This document shows positions 1 to 9,112 of a stretch of 64,000 bases of DNA, in pieces (the stretch's first letter is position 1; the number at the start of each line of letters is the position of its first letter). The DNA comes from Streptomyces sp. RB17 (GTDB taxonomy: Bacteria; Actinomycetota; Actinomycetes; Streptomycetales; Streptomycetaceae): the NCBI RefSeq assembly GCF_009604455.1, contig NZ_WEGL01000005.1, positions 558,001-622,000 on the forward strand. Direction: 5' to 3'. The translations under genes were made by a program, and so were the position numbers. Under the pieces are notes generated by a model that was not told the DNA's origin, searched no databases, and worked only from the letters and a program-made list of their open reading frames with translations.

Positions 1-125
1 CGCTCCAGCATCCTCTCGACGATCCGTCGCCCTCGCGCGATCTGCGCCGCGTCCAGCACGTCCGGCACGACGACGAATCCGTCGCGAAGGAAGGAGGCTC
101 GCATCTCGGCGGTGATCTGCCCCAT
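1..125 (-). CDS. Phytanoyl-CoA dioxygenase-like protein, N-terminal part
   Basis: Only the first 41 or so codons are in the window; the gene runs off the left edge. The reverse strand from the ATG at 125 begins MGQITAEMRASF and then reads RDGFVVVPDVLD, the usual opening of the Fe(II)/2-oxoglutarate-dependent PhyH family, where a 'DGFvvvpdvL' strand follows a short helix. The metal-binding His and Asp residues would lie outside the window, so activity cannot be judged. A second ATG at 104 is possible, since neither start has a clear ribosome binding site. Confidence 0.6.
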   Translation of the reverse strand, partial: MGQITAEMRASFLRDGFVVVPDVLDAAQIARGRRIVERMLE

Positions 126-246
126 GTCGCCAGTGCAAGAGGCAGTGGAGGTCTCGGACAACCGAATGTCCTCTTGCCGCTTGAGACAGAAAAGGGCCTT
201 CCATGCGCAGACCGCACCGCACCACCACGAACATCGTCCCGGGTGG

Positions 247-2079
247 TCATGTGCCGACATGTGCGGTTGTTGCGGCCAGGGCTGCCGCCATGATGCTCAG
301 TTGGGGGTTCACCTGCGGGCAGCTGGGGAGTACGGAGGCATCTGTGACGAGCACTCCGTGTACCCCGCGGAGCCGGCCCACGGGGTCGGCCGGGAACCGC
401 TGGGGGTTCGCGCCCGCGGCGACCGTGCCGGTGGGGTGGTAGGCCGACAGGTGCAGCTGCCGAGCGGTGCTGGCGGCGAGTACGGCGTCCAACTCGGCGA
501 GGCTGCGCACGCGTGGTGTGCGGGGGATGCCGGTGAGCACTTCTTCGGCGCCCGCGGCGAAGAGCAACTCGCCCATGGCGCGGACGGCTTTCGTCAGGCG
601 TGCCCCGTCGCGGCGGTCCAGGTCGTAGCGGATCAGTGTGCGGTCACGGCCGAGGACACGCCCGCGGGGGCGGTCGGCGATCATCGCACCGAGTGTCGCG
701 AGCCGGTCGGCGTTCTCCAGTTCGTGCCGTAGTTCGGCACCCAGTCCGGGAAGGACGAAGGAGCCCATGCCGGGCGGGGTGGCGGTGGCCTCGATGAGGA
801 TCCCCTCATCGTGGTGTTGCTCCACGCCGACGCTCTGCAGTACGCCCTTCCAGGCGATGACGGGCTGGGCGAAGCGTCCGGCGACGCTCGTGGCCGGGTG
901 CACGCTGAGGTTGCGGCCGAGGCGGGGATGCCGGCCGAGGCCGGAGCGGCGCAGCAGCGGTGGGGTCTGCAGTGCGCCGGCCGCGACGACGACCAGGGGC
1001 GCGAGGATCTCTACCGCGCCGTCCTTGCGGTGCACGCGCACCCCTGCCGCCCGCGGGCCACCGGGCCGGTCCGCGTCGACGAGGATGCGCTCGGCCCGTG
1101 CCCCGGTCACGATGCGGGCACCTGCCGCGCAGGCGTCGGGCAGCACGGAGAGCTGGACGCTCTGTTTGGCGCCGGTGGGGCAGCCCACCACGCACTGGCA
1201 GGAGCCCTGGCAGCCGGTTGCGTTCCGGCGCAGGGGCGCGGCCTGCCAGCCGAGTGCGCGGGCGCCGATGAGCGCAAGACGGCCGTTGGCGCCGAGGACG
1301 TCGAGGGGCTGGGTGGCCACGTGCAGGGTGCGTTCGACCTCGTCCAGGTACTGGTCGAAGCCGTCCGCGAGCGTGAAGCCGAAGTCCAGGCTCCAGCGGG
1401 CGAGGACGCGGGACGGAGTCCGGTAACAGGTACCGGAGTTGACGAGGGTGGTGCCGCCGACTGCCCGGCCCGTCGGCAGGAGCAGGGGAGGGTTGCCCAG
1501 GGCGACGGTCGCTCCGCCGTCCCGGTAGAGCCCGGTGAACCGGTCGAGGGGCGTACGCCGGCCGAACGACTCGGTCGGGTGGTGCTGTCCCTCTTCGAGA
1601 ACGACGACGTCGAGGCCCGCGCGAGCCAGGGTCCGCGCCGCCATGGCTCCGCCCGCGCCCGAGCCGATGACCACGGCGTCGGCGGTGGTACGGGCGGGCC
1701 AGGCGGACGCGGGTGTCAGGTTCAGCGGCGGGTCCTGCCGTATGAGGGCCGGCGGTACGGGGCCGTCCTGGAGCATTCGTTCGGTGCCGGCCGCCAGGAG
1801 GACCGGTACCTTCAGCACGTCCAGCAGCGGGAGGAGGGCGGGACGTGCGGTGAGCCTGCGGAGTACTAACCCCCTTTCGTGCGAGGAGAGTTGGGAGAGA
1901 TGGCGCCCAGTGCGTGCCAGGGCGTACGCGTCGATGCCGCGCGCCGCTGCCCGCAGCCCGGCCCGGGCGGCGAGCGGTGTGGCGGCGAGGAGGGTCTCCA
2001 GCCGGGCGGGGACGCGGCGGGGCCAGTCGGTGGTGCCGTCGTCGGCGATGAGGGCGGACACGAGGCCGGCGAGAGTCAT
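247..2079 (-). CDS. GMC family FAD-dependent oxidoreductase
   Basis: This encodes a 610-residue flavoenzyme of the glucose-methanol-choline superfamily, which oxidises alcohols (often sterol-like or long-chain) with FAD. An N-terminal helical stretch of about 130 residues precedes the dinucleotide-binding motif VVIGSGAGGAMAARTLARAG near residues 136-155. The FAD-contacting GRAVGGTTLVNSGT follows, then a Cys-containing segment CQCVVGCPTGAKQS, and a C-terminal GMC domain ending HLSAYHPTGT and PQLSIMAAALA. The start is the ATG at 2079, which overlaps the stop of the preceding gene in an ATGA, so the two are probably translationally coupled. It is the last gene of a three-gene operon. The substrate is unknown; the CrtC/AttH-like partner suggests a hydrophobic isoprenoid or lipid. 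Confidence 0.88.
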   Translation of the reverse strand: MTLAGLVSALIADDGTTDWPRRVPARLETLLAATPLAARAGLRAAARGIDAYALARTGRHLSQLSSHERGLVLRRLTARPALLPLLDVLKVPVLLAAGTERMLQDGPVPPALIRQDPPLNLTPASAWPARTTADAVVIGSGAGGAMAARTLARAGLDVVVLEEGQHHPTESFGRRTPLDRFTGLYRDGGATVALGNPPLLLPTGRAVGGTTLVNSGTCYRTPSRVLARWSLDFGFTLADGFDQYLDEVERTLHVATQPLDVLGANGRLALIGARALGWQAAPLRRNATGCQGSCQCVVGCPTGAKQSVQLSVLPDACAAGARIVTGARAERILVDADRPGGPRAAGVRVHRKDGAVEILAPLVVVAAGALQTPPLLRRSGLGRHPRLGRNLSVHPATSVAGRFAQPVIAWKGVLQSVGVEQHHDEGILIEATATPPGMGSFVLPGLGAELRHELENADRLATLGAMIADRPRGRVLGRDRTLIRYDLDRRDGARLTKAVRAMGELLFAAGAEEVLTGIPRTPRVRSLAELDAVLAASTARQLHLSAYHPTGTVAAGANPQRFPADPVGRLRGVHGVLVTDASVLPSCPQVNPQLSIMAAALAATTAHVGT

Positions 2080-3518
2080 CGTGTGCCCACCTCCGCGTGG
2101 GCCGTGCCGTCGAGTCTCCACTCCGCCTCGGTGCGCCAGCCGCCGAACCACCATCGCTGGAGCAGGACGTGGGCGTCGGCGCGTTCGCTGTTGCGGCACG
2201 TCGCACGGCGGCCGTCCGGGTCGGTGTAGTCCAGGGCGAGCGTACGGTCGGGCGGCTGCGTGACCTCGACGCGGATCCGGCGCAGGCCGGCGCGGCCGGT
2301 GACCGTCCACGTGGGCAGGCCGATACGCGCACGGAAGCGGCCCGCGCCGGCCCAGCCGACGGCCGGCCGTTCGGGGCGCCGTGGCCAGCAGCGGCCGTTT
2401 CGGCGCAGCCGGAGAAAGACCAGGGGCGGAAGATTGCGCAGGCCTGGACGCATGGATACGGCCGCGACGATCTCCAGGACGTCTCCGCCGCCGAGGTCCG
2501 CGTGCAGCCAGGCCCAGCGGCGGGCGTTGCCCTGACCGTAGATCCGGGCCGAGGCACCCGGCGCCGCGCCGAGCGTCAGTGTCGTACCGTCGTGGCTGAG
2601 GGTGCCGTCGTAGAGGGCTCGCGCGGCAGGGAGCATGTGGGCGGCCGGCAGCAGCGGCCGACGCCAGGACCAGCGGGGAAAGGTGAACAGCGGCTCGTCC
2701 GCGGGCCGTTCGGTGAGGTCCCAGCGCAATGCCCCGTCTGCGGTGGACCCGGTCAGGCGCCCGGGTCGGACCGTGACCCCGTCGGCGCTGAAGCCGGGCT
2801 GCCCGGAAGTCCACGGAACCGGGCCGAACCGGGCGTGCCGCACCGGGCCGTCCTTGGGGAACATGGCCGCCCAGCCGTGCGCGTACGGCGGGGATCCGTC
2901 GGCCGGCACGGTCAGTTCGTGATGCAGCCAGAGTCCGCTGCCGGAGCCCGGATCGGTGATGGTGGTGTACCAGACCTCCATCCGGCCCTGTTCTCCGCGC
3001 CAGCGGGGCGCGAGCAGAGCACCGGGATCCTCCCGCCGCGGGAAGCGGAAACTGGCAAGGAATGCCGGCAGTCGGGTGGCGAGGGGGAAGCGGAGGGTGC
3101 CGGTTGCGATCGGCATGGCGTCCTCGAAGACGGTGTACGGCAACACGGTCATCGAGGCGATGGGCCTGCGCCAGGTGATGGACTTCCAGCCGTCGAGGGT
3201 GAGCCGTCGGCCGTCCGCGGTGAAGGTGATGCGGTAACGGATGCGGCGGCGCGCGAGGGGCGAGATCTCCAACTCGCCGTGGGCGTGAGGGTCGTCGGCC
3301 CATCCGGCGACACGGATCCGGCCGGTCGCGCGGGCACGGGTGGTACCGAAGGGCTTCAGCAGGTGGTCCGCCGAGACGGTCAGATCGAGGCGGATCCGTC
3401 GGGCGTGACCCTCGCCGTCGAGCGTGAGGGTACCGAGCATCGTCTCGCTGAAGCCGGTACCACGGGCTGATCGGCCCCCGTCGCTCCCGCACTTGCCTGC
3501 GGCTGTGTCCGCGCTCAT
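2076..3518 (-). CDS. CrtC/AttH-like (hydroxyneurosporene synthase type) protein
   Basis: A 480-residue protein rich in beta strand and tryptophan. The central part (about residues 140-230) contains FRFPRRED, EVWYTTITDPGSGSG and LWLHHEL, which resemble the lipocalin-like AttH/CrtC family of carotenoid hydratases and related hydrophobic-ligand proteins. There is no signal peptide or membrane segment. The ATG at 3518 overlaps the GntR stop (ATGA), and its own stop overlaps the GMC start, so the three genes form one coupled unit. The fold assignment rests on short motif similarity only and the reaction is not known. It may supply or modify the GMC enzyme's substrate. Confidence 0.55.
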   Translation of the reverse strand: MSADTAAGKCGSDGGRSARGTGFSETMLGTLTLDGEGHARRIRLDLTVSADHLLKPFGTTRARATGRIRVAGWADDPHAHGELEISPLARRRIRYRITFTADGRRLTLDGWKSITWRRPIASMTVLPYTVFEDAMPIATGTLRFPLATRLPAFLASFRFPRREDPGALLAPRWRGEQGRMEVWYTTITDPGSGSGLWLHHELTVPADGSPPYAHGWAAMFPKDGPVRHARFGPVPWTSGQPGFSADGVTVRPGRLTGSTADGALRWDLTERPADEPLFTFPRWSWRRPLLPAAHMLPAARALYDGTLSHDGTTLTLGAAPGASARIYGQGNARRWAWLHADLGGGDVLEIVAAVSMRPGLRNLPPLVFLRLRRNGRCWPRRPERPAVGWAGAGRFRARIGLPTWTVTGRAGLRRIRVEVTQPPDRTLALDYTDPDGRRATCRNSERADAHVLLQRWWFGGWRTEAEWRLDGTAHAEVGTR

Positions 3519-4201
3519 GCGAGAGCCTTCAGCATGATCCGTTCGGTCGCCGTCAGATACTGCTCGGCCGCCCGCCGGGCGCCGGCCTCGTCGCCCGCCC
3601 CGACCGCGTCGATGACCGGCCGCAGGCGTGCGTGGGCGACCCGGGCGTCCTCGAACGGTGCCCTGAGCGCCGCGCGCACGGGCAGATAGGCGTTGAAGAG
3701 GGTGTTGGTCAGCAGGACGTAGACGCGGTTGCCGGTAGCGCGTGCCAGGGCTCGGTGGACCTCGATGTCCGCAAGCTGAACGGCATCGGCGTCCGCCGCC
3801 CCCGCCACACCCTCCAGGAGCGTACAGAGCTCGGCACGCTGCGGGCCGGTGGCCCGCGCCGCGGCGCGCTCGGCGATCAACGCGCCGATGTGACGCCGCA
3901 CTTCGAAGACCTCGCTGATCCAGTCGGGGCTGTGCCGCACGAGCATGGGCAGCAGATCGGTGCCGCCCAGGCGCAGGTAGTCCCGGACACGGGTGCCGAC
4001 ACCGTGCCGCGTCTCCAGAAGTCCGGCCTGCACCAGACGCCCGAACGCGTGCTTGAGGGTGGTGCGCGTGACGCCGTAGCCGTGGGCGAGCGTGCGTTCC
4101 GGCGGCAGATAACTGCCGGCCGGGTGCTGTCCGGCGAGGATGTCCTCGCGCAGACGGCTCTCCAGGACATCGACGATGGTTTCGCGGGGCAGTGCTTCCA
4201 C
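3515..4201 (-). CDS. FadR-subfamily GntR transcriptional regulator
   Basis: A 228-residue regulator. The N-terminal winged helix-turn-helix contains LREDILAGQHPAGSYLPPER and GVTRTTLKHAFGRLVQAGL. An all-helical FCD ligand-binding domain follows, with EVFEVRRHIGALIAERAA, DIEVHRALARATGN and a final HARLRPVIDAVGAGD segment, the D/H pattern of the FCD metal or acid site. The GTG at 4201 was chosen because GGGAGGA lies 5 nt upstream (4207-4212); the reading frame is open further upstream but no comparable site is seen. It heads the operon with the CrtC/AttH-like and GMC genes and probably represses it in response to a carboxylic-acid-type ligand. Confidence 0.85.
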   Translation of the reverse strand: MEALPRETIVDVLESRLREDILAGQHPAGSYLPPERTLAHGYGVTRTTLKHAFGRLVQAGLLETRHGVGTRVRDYLRLGGTDLLPMLVRHSPDWISEVFEVRRHIGALIAERAAARATGPQRAELCTLLEGVAGAADADAVQLADIEVHRALARATGNRVYVLLTNTLFNAYLPVRAALRAPFEDARVAHARLRPVIDAVGAGDEAGARRAAEQYLTATERIMLKALA

Positions 4202-4218
4202 GCAGTCCTCCCGGTGGC

Positions 4219-4237
4219 TCAGTGGCTGATCCACTGA
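4219..4237. promoter_or_regulatory. Putative GntR operator
   Basis: Perfect inverted repeat TCAGTGG-N5-CCACTGA, starting 18 nt upstream of the GntR GTG start. Its position fits autoregulation of the GntR/CrtC-like/GMC operon. Seen in sequence; the binding protein is inferred. Confidence 0.5.
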
Positions 4238-4603
4238 ACCAATGTCCGCCTCCGGAGTCAATGCCCATGACAACAGGCCGTGAGCCTCAGGGAGAGACAG
4301 GCGAATCCGCGCCATACGCCTGCGGCGTGGCGAACTGGCGACGGTCAGTGGGTGCAGCGTTCTGGGTCGTGGACCGGGCTCTGGGCGGGCGGCAGCGTCC
4401 GACCCGGATCCAGAAATGGGGAGCCCGACACTTCTCACGGCCGCGGCAGAGCGGCTCCGGCAGCGCCGGCTAAAACGTCTGGGCCTATGGGACGGATCGT
4501 GAGGGCGTGGGGCGAGCTGTCCTAGTGGTCCCTGGCCCTGGGTGCTGAAGCGACGGTGTCCGACTGATGCCCGCATTGCCGGCATCTTCGTTCGAGTGGA
4601 CTG
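4238..4603. other. Intergenic region without a recognised gene
   Basis: This gap lies upstream of the GntR operon and downstream of the SRPBCC gene, both on the minus strand. It presumably carries the operon promoter; I see no clear coding sequence or hairpin terminator. Confidence 0.4.
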
Positions 4604-5128
4604 CTACAGCCGCCCGCCGGGCGCCTGGCCGCTGGGCCTGCAGGTCCGGGACGTCGGTGCGGCAAGCTCGGCCAGGTGATGGAGCGAGTTGGTGAGATGT
4701 TCCGGGCCGAAGGGCGGGAACTGGATACCGCGCTCGCGGATGTACTGCGGCACTGCCGACCAGTCGTAGGTGAGCGTGACCTCGGTCTCGGACCAGCCGA
4801 GGGGTGTGAGGTCGTAACGCCAGATCCAACCGCCGAACTCCAGGCGCCCATCACTCGTTTTCTGTCCCGTCAGCCAGCCGATGGCGCGTGGCGGGTCGAG
4901 CACCTGGACCTTGTTGACCACCTCGTAGTCACCGTTTGGATGGTTGGCGTGATACATGCCCATCCGGAAAATCTGCCCCACCTCGGTCAGCGGCGCCCGG
5001 TCGACGGGCTGCTGGACCCAGCCGGTGCCGTCGATCGCAGCATGGGTCGTCGGGTCCGCCAGCACCGCGAACACCCTCGCGGCGGGCACGGGGAAAGTCA
5101 GGGTGGCGCTCACGCTCTCCTGGTCCAC
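4604..5128 (-). CDS. SRPBCC family (polyketide cyclase/START-like) protein
   Basis: A 174-residue cytoplasmic protein with the SRPBCC helix-grip opening: SATLTFPVPAARVFAVLADP, then GWVQQPVDRAPLTEVGQIF and NKVQVLDPPRAIGWLTG, and near the end TEVTLTYDWSAVP. Such proteins form a hydrophobic cavity and act as lipid or polyketide binders or cyclases. The C-terminal 20 residues are Pro/Gly/Arg-rich and atypical, so the true end of the domain may be near residue 155. No operon partner is evident. Confidence 0.75.
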   Translation of the reverse strand: MDQESVSATLTFPVPAARVFAVLADPTTHAAIDGTGWVQQPVDRAPLTEVGQIFRMGMYHANHPNGDYEVVNKVQVLDPPRAIGWLTGQKTSDGRLEFGGWIWRYDLTPLGWSETEVTLTYDWSAVPQYIRERGIQFPPFGPEHLTNSLHHLAELAAPTSRTCRPSGQAPGGRL

Positions 5129-5404
5129 GGTTGCACGCTCCTTGTCATCTCATCTCGGGCCTCCCACGATCGCGGAAGGGGACGGCCCACACATGCAGAC
5201 GACGCGGCGAGGCGGAACTCATCGGTCGGGGGCCGCCTCCTCGACCGGGTCTTCACCGATCCCGCCCAATACCGCCAACTCCTCCAACGAAGCAGGGTTT
5301 TCCCTGGCACAGAGGCACTCCGACCACCGGCCAACCGATCCCGTCAGCCACTAGGGTGGCGGGTGACCCTGCATCCCACTCCGGTAGCGACAGGAGCAGG
5401 ACTG

Positions 5405-5731
5405 ATGACCGGCTACGTGATGGCTGCCACCGATGCCGACGGGAAACGGCTCGCGGAACGTATCGTCTCCACGGCACCCACCCTCGGCGAAGCAGCCGAT
5501 TACGGCAACAGCCACCGTACGAACTACGTGTCGGTCCGTCATGGCCACGACGACATCACCCTCTATGGGAGGGACGCCACAGGCACCTGGTCGGTCCTCG
5601 TCGCCCATGCCCCCGCCCCCGTCGTCGTGGAAATGCGCCGCAGGCACGATGCCCTGAGCCGGTCGGAGCCGGCCTGGGACGACAGCCCTCCGGTCGGCTT
5701 CGAGTACGCCCCCACTCCTGAAGACGACTAG
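5405..5731 (+). CDS. Hypothetical protein, paralogue of the next gene's N-terminus
   Basis: A 108-residue protein of unknown function. The ATG at 5405 follows AGGAG about 9 nt upstream. The segment from about residue 7 to 68 (ERIVSTAPTLGEAADYGN, ITLYGRDATGTWSVL) closely matches the first 60 residues of the downstream protein (DRVSSTVPTLAEAAELGD, VTLYGRDAGGSWSVI). It ends at a TAG (5729-5731), and the next gene's GTG follows directly in the same frame. The pair could be two coupled genes or a single two-domain gene split by one stop codon. Confidence 0.7.
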   Translation: MTGYVMAATDADGKRLAERIVSTAPTLGEAADYGNSHRTNYVSVRHGHDDITLYGRDATGTWSVLVAHAPAPVVVEMRRRHDALSRSEPAWDDSPPVGFEYAPTPEDD

Positions 5732-7672
5732 GTGTTGACCGCCATCGACGTAAACGGCCAGGCTTTCGGCGATCGCGTCAGCTCCACGGTGCCCACGCTC
5801 GCCGAGGCCGCCGAACTCGGCGATCTCCACGAGGCGGACTACGTCGTAGCCGGCCGGGACGGCGGCGACGCGGTCACGCTCTACGGGCGGGACGCCGGCG
5901 GCTCCTGGTCGGTGATCACGGCCGATGTCCATGCCGAGACGGCCGAGGAGGTGTGCCTCTGGTTCGACCTCACGCAGCACTACCGCGGCAGGTCGTCCGT
6001 CGGCACCGCCCCCGGCGGCCAGGCCGGCCACCCTCTCGACCACGTCTCGACGCCCGAGGGCGGACAGCTGGCCGCAGCACGGGCGATCTCACTGGTCGTG
6101 GAGCGGATCCGCGCCCGCCGCCTCGACTACCCCACGCAGGGCCTGGCGGCGGACCGCTTCGAGGCGGGGTGGAGCGTATACGCGCCGGTGGACATCGACG
6201 AAAGCGATCCGATGGCGTTCCTGGACATGCCGGTGGGCCGGTCGGTGTTCCTGGTGAGCGACATCGGGCGGGTCAAGGAGGTATCGAGCTCGATCCCTCC
6301 GCAGCAGGCGGAGGAGATGTTCCGCGCCGAAGAGGCGTACGTTCGCCGTAGGCCCGCCGAGGAAGGGTTCATGGCCGGCCTCAGGGACGAGGTCATGCGG
6401 CTCGACTCCGCGTCGGAAGGCCCCGCGGGCATCAGTTCGTTCACCATCGACGCCCCCACCGAGGAGGTCCTCGCGGCCAGGGCGTCCCGGCTGCTCGACC
6501 CGATCGCGCAGCAGTTGGCCGTGCTCGGCCCGCCGGGGTGGGACCGCTTCGTGGCGGCCTTCTCCTTCACGGTCTCCGGCGAGGTGGCCCAGCTTCGGTT
6601 CTGGTGCGGGAACACGAGCACCGACGTGCTGGTACCCGAGCAGATAGCCGTGCTGGTCCGCCGGCAGCGACACCTCGCCGCACAGATGCCGGCCGGACCA
6701 TGGTGGCGCCTGCTGCTCGCCGTGAGCCACAGCGCTGGAACGGACGCCCGGATCACCACGGAGTACGACTACGGTGACCAGCCCTTCCCCGACGACCATC
6801 TGCTGGCGCCCGAACACTACCGCGACGACCTGGCCGCCTACCCGCGCGCCCATACACCGGCTTGGCTCTTTGAACACGCTGCCGCAGCCGCCGGGTTCGA
6901 TCCCGCACACCGTACGGCACTGCGAGAGACCGGTGCGACGTCGGGGCGGCCCGACTCACGGCAGGACCAGCCCGCGCGACCCCCGAGGCGACCGGAGCCG
7001 GCCCCGCGACCTGCGGCGGCGGCCCCTGGCCCCCGGAACGCGTCCCCCGCGTCGACGCCCCCGCAGGACCCGATGCGGGCCGTGGGGCCGGCGCAGCCTG
7101 ACCCGGTTCCGGTCCTCGACACCACGGTCGGCTGGACACATCTGCACGCCGACCCACGGGTGATCACGTACGGCCGGAAATCGATCGCGCTCGACGATGT
7201 GGAGTGGGTCGGTTACTCAGCGACCCGGATCGCCGAAAAACGCTTCATGTTCCCCACGTTGTACGACAACAAGTGGGACTTCAGGGTGGGGCGGTACCCG
7301 TACAACGGCGGGCCCAGGGTCGACGTGCGTTTCTCGAAGGGAGGCCGCCGAGCCGACCAGCCTGAGGAGTGGATCTTCCTGGTGAACCTGGCCAGGCACT
7401 ACCTGGAGCCCCGGTTGCTCGCCGAACTGGTCGCCCGGGTTCGCCGAGGTGAGACCGTCACGGTCGGCGGCAGCCTGGAGGTGAGCCAGGGCGGCATCGC
7501 GTGTGCGAAGCCCCAGCTCTCCCTGCCGTGGGAGTCGATCAGCGCTCCACAGCTGTACAACGGCATGGTCTGCGTGTCTCAGGTGGGCGTCGAGAAGCCG
7601 GTGCTGACCGTACCCCTGAGCCACCCCAACGCGGCACTGATCCCGGACCTCTTGGCCGCACTCACGTCGTGA
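5732..7672 (+). CDS. Large hypothetical multidomain protein
   Basis: A 646-residue protein that I cannot assign to a named family. Residues 1-75 repeat the domain of the upstream 108-residue protein. A mid region (about 110-400) contains no transmembrane segment. A Pro/Arg/Ala-rich linker (about 405-455) leads to a C-terminal domain whose alternating strands and FLVNLARHYLEPRLLAELV helix look like a PH-like fold. Translation would start at the GTG immediately after the upstream TAG. No convincing ribosome binding site precedes it, so expression probably depends on the upstream ORF by coupling or read-through. Confidence 0.7.
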   Translation: MLTAIDVNGQAFGDRVSSTVPTLAEAAELGDLHEADYVVAGRDGGDAVTLYGRDAGGSWSVITADVHAETAEEVCLWFDLTQHYRGRSSVGTAPGGQAGHPLDHVSTPEGGQLAAARAISLVVERIRARRLDYPTQGLAADRFEAGWSVYAPVDIDESDPMAFLDMPVGRSVFLVSDIGRVKEVSSSIPPQQAEEMFRAEEAYVRRRPAEEGFMAGLRDEVMRLDSASEGPAGISSFTIDAPTEEVLAARASRLLDPIAQQLAVLGPPGWDRFVAAFSFTVSGEVAQLRFWCGNTSTDVLVPEQIAVLVRRQRHLAAQMPAGPWWRLLLAVSHSAGTDARITTEYDYGDQPFPDDHLLAPEHYRDDLAAYPRAHTPAWLFEHAAAAAGFDPAHRTALRETGATSGRPDSRQDQPARPPRRPEPAPRPAAAAPGPRNASPASTPPQDPMRAVGPAQPDPVPVLDTTVGWTHLHADPRVITYGRKSIALDDVEWVGYSATRIAEKRFMFPTLYDNKWDFRVGRYPYNGGPRVDVRFSKGGRRADQPEEWIFLVNLARHYLEPRLLAELVARVRRGETVTVGGSLEVSQGGIACAKPQLSLPWESISAPQLYNGMVCVSQVGVEKPVLTVPLSHPNAALIPDLLAALTS

Positions 7673-7942
7673 TCGACGAGTACGGACCATCGCCCGTCCA
7701 GCACCGCCACCCGAGACCAACGTGCCGTGTGCGCGGTGCGTCGGGCGTTCACGCGCCAGCCGATCGTACGCTCGACTTCCAGCGGTGGAACGGGACGACG
7801 AATCCTTGGTGCCCTGGCGTTCGGCGGGGCCTCGTGCGGTGACGGCGCCGGGCCTGTCGGAACGGACGTAGCATCGACGTCGGTTCCCCACCCGTCACCT
7901 CGGGTTCGCCCGGCCTTGCAGCGCACAGGAGTGTCAGAGCCC

Positions 7943-8971
7943 ATGGACGCACCCGCGGACAGCCCATGGTCGGGAACCGGTCTGGATGCGCGGACCGGGC
8001 GCGTGCTGGAGCACTTGGTGGCGGTGCCCTCGGCGGACGCAGCCGAGGTGGCGTCGGCGGCCGGCGTGTCCGCGGCGGACGCGGAACGGGCCCTGCGACA
8101 CCTCGCCGACGCCTCGCTGGCACTGCGCATCGACGGCACCACGCCACGTTGGGCGGCCGGCCCCCCGCGCTCGTCCCTCGGCGCCCTGCTGGCCCGTCGG
8201 CGGGCCGAACTGGCACACGCCGAAGTGCTCGTGGAGCGCCTTCAAGAAATGTACGAGACCGTGTCCGGGCCGCGCGCGGCGCACCTGGTGGAGCTCCTGG
8301 AGCGCGAACAGCAGGTGTCGGCGCGCTACGGCCAGCTGCTCAAAGGATGCGCATCCGAGGTGTTGCACCTGGCGAAACCGCCGTACGTCACAGGTTCCGA
8401 GGCGTCCGCGGGGGAACTGGGCGTGGCGGACGGGGTGCGTATGCGCTCGGTGTACGAGACCGAGGGCTTCACCGACGCGGTGTCCCTGACCACGGCGTTG
8501 CGTGGCACCGGGCAGGGCGGGGAACTGCGGCTGGCGTCAGGGTTGCCGGTGAAGCTCGTGGTGTTCGACCGGGTGGCGGCCCTGCTTCCGGTGCACGGCG
8601 ACCGGCCGGCCGCCGGCTCCCTGGTGGTCCACTCGCCCGCGCTCGTCGAGGCACTGGTGGCGCTGTTCGAGAGCGTGTGGGAACGCGCGGAGCCGGTGTC
8701 ACTGTCCGGCCGGACCGACGCCCCGCCACCGACGCCCGAGGGTCCGCTGCCCGCAGACACCCCGGCGACACAGGAACCGGACCCCCGCACGCGGGAGATC
8801 CTGCACCTGATGGCCACCGGACTGAAGGACGACACGATCGCCCGTCTGCTCAAGGTGAGCCGTCGCACCGTTCAGAAACACGTCAGCGAGGCAGGCACCC
8901 GACTCGGCGCCCGCACCCGCTTCCAGATCGCCCTCCTGGCGGCAGAACGGGGGTGGCTGGAGGACCACTAG
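7943..8971 (+). CDS. LuxR-type HTH regulator with N-terminal winged-helix region
   Basis: A 342-residue cytoplasmic regulator. The N-terminus (residues 15-60; VLEHLVAVPSADAAEVASAA) looks like a TrmB/MarR-like winged helix. A central sensor region contains the coiled-coil-like stretch LLARRRAELAHAEVLVERLQ. The C-terminus has a LuxR/GerE helix-turn-helix: TREILHLMATGLKDDTIARL followed by KVSRRTVQKHVSEAGTRLGA. The ATG at 7943 lies 11 nt after AGGAG (7927-7931). A GTG at 7931 overlaps that site and is less likely. This two-HTH architecture is frequent in Streptomyces orphan regulators; the target genes are unknown. Confidence 0.8.
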   Translation: MDAPADSPWSGTGLDARTGRVLEHLVAVPSADAAEVASAAGVSAADAERALRHLADASLALRIDGTTPRWAAGPPRSSLGALLARRRAELAHAEVLVERLQEMYETVSGPRAAHLVELLEREQQVSARYGQLLKGCASEVLHLAKPPYVTGSEASAGELGVADGVRMRSVYETEGFTDAVSLTTALRGTGQGGELRLASGLPVKLVVFDRVAALLPVHGDRPAAGSLVVHSPALVEALVALFESVWERAEPVSLSGRTDAPPPTPEGPLPADTPATQEPDPRTREILHLMATGLKDDTIARLLKVSRRTVQKHVSEAGTRLGARTRFQIALLAAERGWLEDH

Positions 8972-9046
8972 CAGACGCCGCTGCCAGTGGTCCTCCAGAA
9001 AGCCTCCGGCCCAAGCCCTCCGGCCCCGCCCTCGCGCCGCCGACTG

Positions 9047-9094
9047 GCGCCGCGGGCGGTGCCGTGCCCGTGGACACGGCACCGCCCGCGGCGC
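9047..9094. terminator. Bidirectional terminator hairpin
   Basis: Perfect 20-bp GC-rich stem (9047-9066 with 9075-9094) and an 8-nt loop, placed between the convergent HTH regulator and S53 peptidase genes. There is no T-tract, as is common in high-GC actinobacteria. Confidence 0.75.
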
Positions 9095-9112
9095 TCGACT
9101 GCTTCGCGGCGG

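Noticed and set aside
112..3470. Long plus-strand open frames opposite the GMC and CrtC-like genes
   Set aside because: Composition is typical of antisense frames in GC-rich DNA; the minus strand carries clear family motifs and coupled starts.
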